Part shown: positions 7,055-11,874 of the stretch, in pieces
How the letters are laid out: the number at the start of each line of letters is the position of its first letter
Numbering within the stretch: the stretch's first letter is position 1
DNA from: Betaproteobacteria bacterium
GTDB lineage: Bacteria; Pseudomonadota; Gammaproteobacteria; Burkholderiales; JAHFRG01
DNA length: 11,874 nt
Direction: 5' to 3'
Assembly (NCBI GenBank): GCA_023258935.1
Contig: JAHFRG010000048.1
Location: forward strand, 1 to 11,874
Notes under the pieces: generated by a model
The model's database searches: none
What the model saw: only the letters and a program-made list of their open reading frames with translations
What the model was told of the DNA's origin: nothing
Position numbers and translations under genes: made by a program

Positions 7055-8104
7055 TCACTCAACCAGCCTGACCTGTGCATCTCCCACTGTCATGTTGCCT
7101 ATCCTGGCAGCGTAATTGAACCCCTGGCTCCTGAAAACTTCCAATGCTTTCGGCACTGCGTCCTCACTGCAGGCCACCAACAAACCACCGCTTGTTTGCG
7201 GATCGCATAACAGCTTTTTCTGCCACTCCGGCATAGCTTGAGGCAACACTACTTGCTTGCCATAGCTCGTCCAGTTGCGTTCAATCGCGCCGGGACCAAA
7301 ACCCTGCTTTGCCAAATCCAGCGCTGCGGGAAGAATGGGCAACACATCAAAGTGGATTTTTGCGCCAAGCCTGGAACCTCGGCAAATCTCCAGTAAATGC
7401 CCGAGCAAACCGTATCCCGTAACATCGGTGATCGCATGCACGCCAGCCAGGTCGGCGAGCGCCACGCCGGCGGTGTTAAGCTGCGTAGTGCTCTCCAGCA
7501 TTTGTCGGTAACCTTGTTGCGACAATTTTCCTCTTTTCAGGGCCGCGCTCATGATCCCGACCCCCAGCGCTTTGCTGGTAATCAGCGCATCCCCTGCGCG
7601 CGCTGTATCATTGCGTTTTACTTTGTCGGGATGGACCAGACCCAGGCCCACGAGACCATAAATGGGTTCGGGAGAGTCGATTGAATGGCCGCCTGCGATG
7701 GGAATTCCCGCTTGCGAGCATACCGCTTCGCCGCCCGCCAAGATGCGCTGAATCACCGCCACTGGAAGCTTGCCGATTGGCATGCCAACAATGGCAAGCG
7801 CCAGTATCGGACGCCCGCCCATGGCGTAAATGTCGGAGAGCGCATTGGTAGCGGCGATGCGGCCGAAATCATAAGGATCATCCACGATCGGCATGAAAAA
7901 ATCGGTGGTCGCTATCAACGCCTGCGTGTCATTCAAACGGTAAACTGCGGCATCATCGCTCGATTCGGTACCGACCAGCAGATCAGGCCAGGTTTTGTCA
8001 ATTGCCAACTGTGACAAGATTTCGCACAACAGCGCCGGCGCGATTTTGCATCCGCAGCCACCACCATGCGAAAATGCCGTAAGCTTAATATCCGAGAAAT
8101 CCAT
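7055..8104 (-). CDS. selD: Selenophosphate synthetase SelD (selenide, water dikinase)
   Basis: SelD makes monoselenophosphate from selenide and ATP; this is the selenium donor for selenocysteine-tRNA and for tRNA 2-selenouridine. At 349 residues it has the normal bacterial length. The N-terminus carries SHGGGCGCK with the catalytic Cys17 and essential Lys20, equivalent to SHGAGCGCK in E. coli. It is a cysteine form, not a selenocysteine form. GTESSDDAAVY (about 45-55), the TTDFF segment with its metal-binding Asp, and the GGHSI and TDVTGYGLLGH motifs are all present, and PQTSGGLL is near the C-terminus. No Shine-Dalgarno is seen before the ATG. It is divergent from mnmH, whose enzyme uses its product. 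A partial copy of its first 34 bases lies upstream. Confidence 0.97.
   Translation of the reverse strand: MDFSDIKLTAFSHGGGCGCKIAPALLCEILSQLAIDKTWPDLLVGTESSDDAAVYRLNDTQALIATTDFFMPIVDDPYDFGRIAATNALSDIYAMGGRPILALAIVGMPIGKLPVAVIQRILAGGEAVCSQAGIPIAGGHSIDSPEPIYGLVGLGLVHPDKVKRNDTARAGDALITSKALGVGIMSAALKRGKLSQQGYRQMLESTTQLNTAGVALADLAGVHAITDVTGYGLLGHLLEICRGSRLGAKIHFDVLPILPAALDLAKQGFGPGAIERNWTSYGKQVVLPQAMPEWQKKLLCDPQTSGGLLVACSEDAVPKALEVFRSQGFNYAARIGNMTVGDAQVRLVE
8071..8104. repeat. 34-bp direct repeat, copy 1 (5' end of selD)
   Basis: This stretch is the first 34 bases of the selD coding strand (codons 1-11). It matches 8205-8238 at 32 of 34 positions, with a 20-base identical core. The two copies are in the same orientation, with starts 134 bp apart. 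Confidence 0.9.
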
Positions 8105-8150
8105 AATAAAGTAGCGTGATCTATGATTTGGGCAAATGCATGTTAAGAAC

Positions 8151-8167
8151 CCGAAACGGTATTTCGG
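8151..8167. other. Hairpin 1 in the selD-mnmH spacer
   Basis: CCGAAA and TTTCGG form a 6-bp perfect stem around a 5-base loop. There is no T-run on either side, so it is not a typical intrinsic terminator. On the selD strand it lies in the presumed leader. Confidence 0.5.
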
Positions 8168-8174
8168 TGAAGAC

Positions 8175-8194
8175 TAACTTGCGCAAGCAAGTTA
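8175..8194. other. Hairpin 2 in the selD-mnmH spacer, GCAA tetraloop
   Basis: TAACTTGC and GCAAGTTA form a perfect 8-bp stem around GCAA, which as plus-strand RNA would be a stable GNRA tetraloop; on the minus strand the loop reads TTGC. It is not followed by a T-run. It may be an RNA element in the leader of mnmH or selD, or an operator dyad for a DNA-binding protein. Confidence 0.6.
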
Positions 8195-8204
8195 TGTCGT
8201 AACC

Positions 8205-8238
8205 AAAATGACGTAAGCTTAATATCCGAGATATCCAT
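8205..8238. repeat. 34-bp direct repeat, copy 2 (upstream of mnmH)
   Basis: This is the second copy of the selD 5' end, 32 of 34 identical to 8071-8104. Both differences change an amino acid if read as selD (Phe3 to Ile, Ala10 to Ser). It ends 10 bp before the mnmH start codon. The 100 bp between the copies holds both hairpins. Confidence 0.9.
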
Positions 8239-8248
8239 TCAAGCTAAG

Positions 8249-9310
8249 ATGCTTCCTTTGCAATCCCACGATGGAACAAACGTAACACAGTTGCGCGACT
8301 TTGACGAGTTGATTGACGTGCGTACTCCCTCGGAGTTCAGCGAAGATCACATACCGGGCGCCATCAACTGCCCGGTGCTCGACGATGCTGAAAGAAAACA
8401 GATCGGCACGATATACAAACAAGTATCCAGTTTCGAAGCGAAAAAAATCGGCGCGACCTTGGTGGCGCGGAATATCGCACATCATATCGAAAAGATCTTT
8501 ATCACACGGCAAAAAGACTGGCGGCCCCTGGTCTACTGCTGGCGTGGTGGAAACCGCAGCGCGGCGATGGTGCATGTTCTCGAACAAGTTGGCTGGCATG
8601 CCGGAAGGCTGAAAGGAGGTTATAAATCTTATCGCGCGGCAGTAATTGAGAGTTTGTCGAAGCTACCCAAACGATTTCAGTTTCGCGTCATATGTGGGCC
8701 AACCGGCTCCGGCAAAAGCCGGCTGATACAGGCGCTTGACCTGCTTGGCGTTCAAGTGCTGAACCTGGAGCAGCTTGCAGCGCACCGCGGCTCGGTGCTG
8801 GGCAGCCTGCCCGATGAGCCGCAGCCCACGCAAAAAATGTTTGAAAGCCTGATTTGGTCAAAGCTGCAGCGTTTCGATGCAAAAGAACCGGTATATGTTG
8901 AATCCGAAAGCAAGAAAATCGGCAAGGTACGAGTGCCGGATGTATTGCTCGATACGATGTGGCGCGGACAATGCATCCGCATTGAAGCCGACGCGAGCTT
9001 GCGTGCAGCTCTGCTCAAAGAGGAATACCGTCACTTGCTGTACGATCCCGAAACACTGCTTCAAAAACTCGGAATTCTGACTTCGCTTTATGGCCACGAT
9101 CTAATCGACTGCTGGAAAGGCTATGTGGCCGACCGGCAATGGGACGCTTTGGTAATGGAATTGCTGGAGCGGCATTACGACCCGGCTTACAGGAAATCAA
9201 CCCTTAAACATTATCCTCAATATCAGGATGTGCCGATTTTGCATGTTAGCGCGATGGGCGATGCTGAAATGCGGCGTCTCGCGCAAAGCATCATTTCAGG
9301 AAGCAAATAA
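8249..9310 (+). CDS. mnmH: tRNA 2-selenouridine synthase MnmH (SelU)
   Basis: MnmH converts 5-substituted 2-thiouridine at tRNA position 34 to 2-selenouridine, by way of a geranylated intermediate, using selenophosphate. The 353-residue product (E. coli YbbB 364) has an N-terminal rhodanese domain: IDVRTPSEF at about 22-30, then HIPGAIN, and an active-site loop YCWRGGNRS with Cys97. A P-loop domain follows, with Walker A GPTGSGKS at 150-157 and the family segment LAAHRGSVLG at about 177-185. The ATG at 8249 has only a weak ribosome binding site, but there is no better in-frame start before the rhodanese motif. It diverges from selD, the source of its substrate, and is followed after 9 bp by an ArnD-like gene, probably co-transcribed. 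Confidence 0.96.
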   Translation: MLPLQSHDGTNVTQLRDFDELIDVRTPSEFSEDHIPGAINCPVLDDAERKQIGTIYKQVSSFEAKKIGATLVARNIAHHIEKIFITRQKDWRPLVYCWRGGNRSAAMVHVLEQVGWHAGRLKGGYKSYRAAVIESLSKLPKRFQFRVICGPTGSGKSRLIQALDLLGVQVLNLEQLAAHRGSVLGSLPDEPQPTQKMFESLIWSKLQRFDAKEPVYVESESKKIGKVRVPDVLLDTMWRGQCIRIEADASLRAALLKEEYRHLLYDPETLLQKLGILTSLYGHDLIDCWKGYVADRQWDALVMELLERHYDPAYRKSTLKHYPQYQDVPILHVSAMGDAEMRRLAQSIISGSK

Positions 9311-9319
9311 AAGATCAAA

Positions 9320-10198
9320 ATGAAACTCGCGCTTAAAATAGACGTGCAAACTGTCCGCGGCACCCGTCAAGGCGTGCCGCGGCTTATTGAGCTTCTGCAA
9401 AAGCATAACGCCACAGCCAGTTTTTTCTTCTGCGTCGGACCTGACCGCAGCAGCCGCATGGTGAAACGGCTGTTGCGCGGTAACCTGCTCAAATATTACG
9501 GATTGCCGTCGCTGTTTTACGGCACCCTGCTCCCGGGGCCCGATATCGGCAAGCAATGCGGCGATATCATGCGCAAGGCGCGCGACGCCGGGATTGAAGT
9601 CGGCTTGCAAGCCTATGACGCAGCTGCATGGTCCAATCAGGCGGCGCAAAGCGATGCCGGGTGGAGTGAAAAACAAATGCGGTTGGGGCGCGAGCGCTTT
9701 GCTGAAATTTTCGGTGAGCCCCCCGCAGCTCACGCAGCCGCGGGCTGGCAGATGAACCTGTACGCCTATCGTTTGACCCAGCGCTTGGGTTTTGTCTATT
9801 GCAGCGACACACGCGGCCGCTGCCCGTTCATTCCCATCTACAATGGCGAAATCATCGCCTGCCCACAGCTTCCCACCACTCTGCCGACGCTCGATGAATC
9901 GATCAAGAGCGCCGGGATGGAGGCGGCTGCCGAACATGTGTTGAATCTCAGCACCAACCCGCCCGCGACCGGTCATCTCTACACCTTGCGTGCTGAGCTT
10001 GAAGGCATGAAACTCACACCGCTTTTCGAACGCCTGCTGCAAGGATGGCGTGCGCAAGGCTATGAACTGGTGGCGACGCGCGAGCTTTATTCCTCACTGG
10101 AAACCACGAAGCTTCCACGGCACGAAGTGACGCTCGGCAAGTTGCCCGGGAGCAGCGAAACTCTCATGCTGCAAACCAAGGAATTCCTCGCCGGATAA
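9320..10198 (+). CDS. ArnD-like polysaccharide-deacetylase-family protein lacking the metal and catalytic residues (probable pseudoenzyme)
   Basis: The 292 residues align throughout with ArnD (E. coli about 296), the deformylase of undecaprenyl-phosphate-linked formamido-arabinose. Shared segments are IDV.T.RGTR.GVPRL (7-22), SFFFCVGPD (34-42), GLxAYD (95-100), AAAGW (139-143), the YCSDTRG region with Asp163 and Arg165 (160-166), LPTTLPTLDE (184-193) and AELEG (225-229). Compared with active ArnD as I recall it, the motif-1 metal Asp is Gln10, the two motif-2 His are Gln97 and Ala101, and the motif-5 His is Arg224; Asp8 is kept. Metal-dependent hydrolysis is therefore unlikely. The frame is intact with no decay, so the fold seems to be maintained for another role, perhaps binding. 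No signal peptide is seen. It follows mnmH by 9 bp, and no other arn gene is in the window. Confidence 0.85.
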   Translation: MKLALKIDVQTVRGTRQGVPRLIELLQKHNATASFFFCVGPDRSSRMVKRLLRGNLLKYYGLPSLFYGTLLPGPDIGKQCGDIMRKARDAGIEVGLQAYDAAAWSNQAAQSDAGWSEKQMRLGRERFAEIFGEPPAAHAAAGWQMNLYAYRLTQRLGFVYCSDTRGRCPFIPIYNGEIIACPQLPTTLPTLDESIKSAGMEAAAEHVLNLSTNPPATGHLYTLRAELEGMKLTPLFERLLQGWRAQGYELVATRELYSSLETTKLPRHEVTLGKLPGSSETLMLQTKEFLAG

Positions 10199-10215
10199 AC
10201 CTGCTGAGGCCATGA

Positions 10216-10242
10216 TTGTCAAGCACAAAGGGGTGTTATACA
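10216..10242 (+). promoter_or_regulatory. Candidate promoter upstream of phoH
   Basis: TTGTCA (10216-10221, one mismatch to the -35 consensus) is followed after 15 bp by TATACA (10237-10242), preceded by TGT in the extended -10 position. The spacer is short and the -10 matches only 4 of 6, so this is a modest candidate. It would give a leader of about 210 nt before phoH. Confidence 0.3.
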
Positions 10243-10412
10243 CTGGGAGAATAGATAATTATTAATAGGGCTTTCCCCGATTTTGAAATCCCCTCAACCG
10301 GGAACAAGGTTTTTCGCCTCTCCTTCTCCACAGGCAAAAATTCTCATCATTTATGTATCTCCAAGAGGGCGCTGCGGCGCGAGTGGCGCAGTGTGAAAGT
10401 GCCCGGTCAAGC

Positions 10413-10431
10413 AAGTTGTACGTACCAACTT
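10413..10431. promoter_or_regulatory. Inverted repeat upstream of phoH
   Basis: AAGTTG and CAACTT flank the 7-base centre TACGTAC, giving a near-palindrome of 19 bp that ends 27 bp before the phoH start. It could be an operator or a short leader hairpin; nothing further supports either reading. Confidence 0.3.
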
Positions 10432-10458
10432 TGAATTAATCATCTAACGGAAAATTAA

Positions 10459-11874
10459 ATGACCCAGAGAAAACCTGCATCTGTCGTCACACACCTGCAC
10501 ACCAAAACCAAGTTGTTCGTACTTGATACCACCGTCCTGATGCATGACCCGACCAGCTTGTTCCGTTTCCAGGAACACGATATCTACCTGCCTATGGCCA
10601 CCCTGGAAGAGCTCGACCACAATAAAAAGGGCATGTCGGAAGTGGCACGCAACGCGCGTCAGGCAAGCCGTTATCTCGACGAAATCGTTAGTGATGCTTT
10701 CACTAATATGGAAGAAGGCATTTCGCTCGAAACGCATGGTGGAAAAGATGCAACCGGTCACTTGCTCTTGCAAACCAAAGCCATCAACGGCGATCTTCCT
10801 GCCCATTTTCCCGGCGGGAATAGCGACAATCAGGTCATTGGCGTGGTGAAACATTTGCAGGAAACCTTTCCGGGACGCCACGTGATCCTCGTCAGCAAAG
10901 ACATCAACATGCGCATCAAAGCGCGCGCGCTGGGATTTGCCGCCGAAGATTATTACAACGACAAGGTGCTCGAAGACACCGATTTGCTGTACACCGGGTT
11001 CCAGGAATTGCCTGAGGATTTCTGGGACAAGCACAGCAAGGAGCTGGAATCCTGGCAGCAGTCCGGCCATACCTTCTACCGCGTAAGGGGACCGCTCTGC
11101 ACCAGTTTGCTGGTTAACGAGTTTATCTATCAGGAAATTGACAAGCCGTTTAATGCCCGCGTCAAGGAGCAAAACGGCAAGACTGCTGTTCTGGAAACGC
11201 TCAGGGATTACACGCACCAGAAGAATAACGTGTGGGGCATTACAGCACGCAACCGCGAACAGAATTTCGCGTTGAACCTGCTGATGAACCCGGATATCGA
11301 TTTCATCACCTTGCTGGGCCAAGCTGGTACGGGAAAAACCCTGCTGACTCTGGCCGCGGGTTTGATGCAAACCCTGGAGCATAAGGTTTATACTGAAATC
11401 ATCATGACCCGTGTCACCGTGCCGGTGGGCGAAGATATCGGCTTCCTTCCGGGCACCGAAGAAGAGAAAATGACCCCGTGGATGGGAGCGTTGGAGGATA
11501 ACCTCGACGTGCTTAACAATACCGATGATGAAGCTGGGGAATGGGGGCGTGCCGCTACGCGTGACTTGATTCGTTCGCGCATCAAGGTAAAATCACTGAA
11601 CTTTATGCGAGGCCGCACCTTTATCAACAAATTTTTGATAATTGACGAAGCACAGAATTTGACGCCGAAACAGATGAAAACACTGGTCACCCGCGCCGGA
11701 CCCGGTACCAAGGTGGTGTGCATCGGCAATATCGCGCAAATTGATACGCCTTATCTGACTGAGGGCAGTTCCGGATTGACTTACGTTGTGGACCGCTTTA
11801 AAGGCTGGTCGCACAGCGGACACGTCACACTGCAGCGCGGGGAGCGCTCGCGATTGGCCGATTACGCAGCGGGG
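10459..11874 (+). CDS. PIN-PhoH family protein (PhoH2/YlaK-like ATPase), 3' end outside window
   Basis: The frame is open from the ATG at 10459 to the right edge (472 codons), so the gene is truncated only by the window. The N-terminus is a PIN ribonuclease domain: LDTTVLMHDP with Asp23, LEELD with Glu50/Glu51, SDNQVI with Asp123 and VSKDINMR with Asp148. This is a plausible complete acidic metal site. The C-terminal half is the PhoH P-loop ATPase: Walker A GQAGTGKT at 287-294, TRVTVPVGEDIGFLPG at about 317-332, Walker B FLIIDEAQN at 392-400, and the GNIAQIDTPYL sensor segment. PIN-PhoH proteins of mycobacteria are reported to unwind and cleave RNA, and the role here is likely RNA processing. 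The gene stands alone after a 260-bp spacer. Start support is modest: CGGAAA lies about 7 nt upstream. Confidence 0.95.
   Translation, partial: MTQRKPASVVTHLHTKTKLFVLDTTVLMHDPTSLFRFQEHDIYLPMATLEELDHNKKGMSEVARNARQASRYLDEIVSDAFTNMEEGISLETHGGKDATGHLLLQTKAINGDLPAHFPGGNSDNQVIGVVKHLQETFPGRHVILVSKDINMRIKARALGFAAEDYYNDKVLEDTDLLYTGFQELPEDFWDKHSKELESWQQSGHTFYRVRGPLCTSLLVNEFIYQEIDKPFNARVKEQNGKTAVLETLRDYTHQKNNVWGITARNREQNFALNLLMNPDIDFITLLGQAGTGKTLLTLAAGLMQTLEHKVYTEIIMTRVTVPVGEDIGFLPGTEEEKMTPWMGALEDNLDVLNNTDDEAGEWGRAATRDLIRSRIKVKSLNFMRGRTFINKFLIIDEAQNLTPKQMKTLVTRAGPGTKVVCIGNIAQIDTPYLTEGSSGLTYVVDRFKGWSHSGHVTLQRGERSRLADYAAG

Larger units (their letters stand above)
8143..8238 (-). other. 31-codon ORF starting with a copy of the selD N-terminus (remnant or leader ORF)
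   Basis: The second copy of the selD start retains its ATG and reads MDISDIKLTSF, against MDFSDIKLTAF in selD. It then runs into unrelated sequence (WLRHNLLAQV...) and stops at a TAA, 38 nt before the true selD ATG on the same strand. It lacks every SelD catalytic motif, so it is not a functional synthetase. It may be debris of a local duplication, or a short leader ORF translated before selD. I see no Shine-Dalgarno in front of it. Translation is not shown by the sequence. Confidence 0.5.
10199..10458. other. Intergenic region between the ArnD-like gene and phoH
   Basis: No gene is seen in these 260 bp, which are more AT-rich than the surrounding genes. They contain the promoter candidate above and two dyads. 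One pairs TTTTT-c-GCCT (10310-10319) with AGGCAAAAA (10332-10340) around a pyrimidine loop. The other pairs AAGTTG (10413-10418) with CAACTT (10426-10431) around TACGTAC. No intrinsic terminator with a T-run follows the ArnD-like gene. Confidence 0.5.

Noticed and set aside
8048..8056. Selenocysteine form of SelD
   Set aside because: The catalytic position 17 reads TGC (Cys), not TGA, so SelD itself is not a selenoprotein.
8151..8194. Intrinsic terminators between selD and mnmH
   Set aside because: Neither hairpin is followed by a T-run on either strand, and they lie upstream of both divergent genes, where a terminator is not expected.
9296..10057. Open frame on the minus strand (253 codons)
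   Set aside because: It lies opposite the ArnD-like gene, whose full-length family match is convincing. The minus-strand product has no recognisable motif.
10444..11382. Open frame on the minus strand (312 codons)
   Set aside because: It is antisense to the PIN-PhoH gene, which carries PIN acidic residues, Walker A and Walker B in the plus frame.
1..11874. Mobile element, CRISPR array, defence island or other novel multi-gene system
   Set aside because: No transposase, integrase, phage gene, regularly spaced repeat or unknown multi-gene cassette is seen. Nearly all genes belong to known housekeeping families in intact frames.

Overview
The window looks like chromosomal housekeeping DNA from a Gram-negative proteobacterium, most likely a betaproteobacterium. 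The grounds are moderately high GC, the tesA/ybbA/ybbP divergent arrangement, an RmuC and an MtfA of proteobacterial type, a selD/mnmH pair, and a PIN-PhoH protein. This assignment is inferred from gene content and protein flavour, not from a search. There are no rRNA or tRNA genes, no insertion sequences, no CRISPR array and no phage genes.

Layout. Bases 1-1030 (+) hold the 3' half of fdhD and a complete mobA. Both serve molybdenum-enzyme maturation; FdhD acts on formate dehydrogenase. Bases 1103-6206 (-) form a tight four-gene run read right to left: ybbA-like ABC ATPase, ybbP-like FtsX-family permease, rmuC and mtfA. Overlaps or gaps of -4, 45 and 2 bp suggest one operon. tesA (+) diverges from this run, and its likely start codon interleaves with that of ybbA in a single CATG. 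A small basic protein of unknown function (58 aa) follows tesA, behind a good extended -10 promoter, and meets selD (-) tail to tail.

The selenium block lies at 7055-9310. selD (selenophosphate synthetase) and mnmH (tRNA 2-selenouridine synthase) are divergently transcribed. SelD makes the selenophosphate that MnmH uses to convert 2-thiouridine to 2-selenouridine in the tRNA wobble position. The spacer between them is unusual: it has a second copy of the first 34 bases of selD (32/34 identical), and between the copies are two compact hairpins.

Downstream of mnmH, 9 bp away, is a protein that aligns along its length with ArnD, a deformylase of the polysaccharide-deacetylase (NodB) family. It has lost the metal-binding Asp, both metal-binding His and the motif-5 His, so it looks like a pseudoenzyme, and no other arn gene is visible. 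A 260-bp AT-richer spacer with dyads then precedes a PIN-PhoH ATPase gene that runs off the right edge.

Most of the window is ordinary. The items that deserve attention are the apparently dead ArnD-like protein linked to mnmH, and the duplicated selD start with its hairpins.
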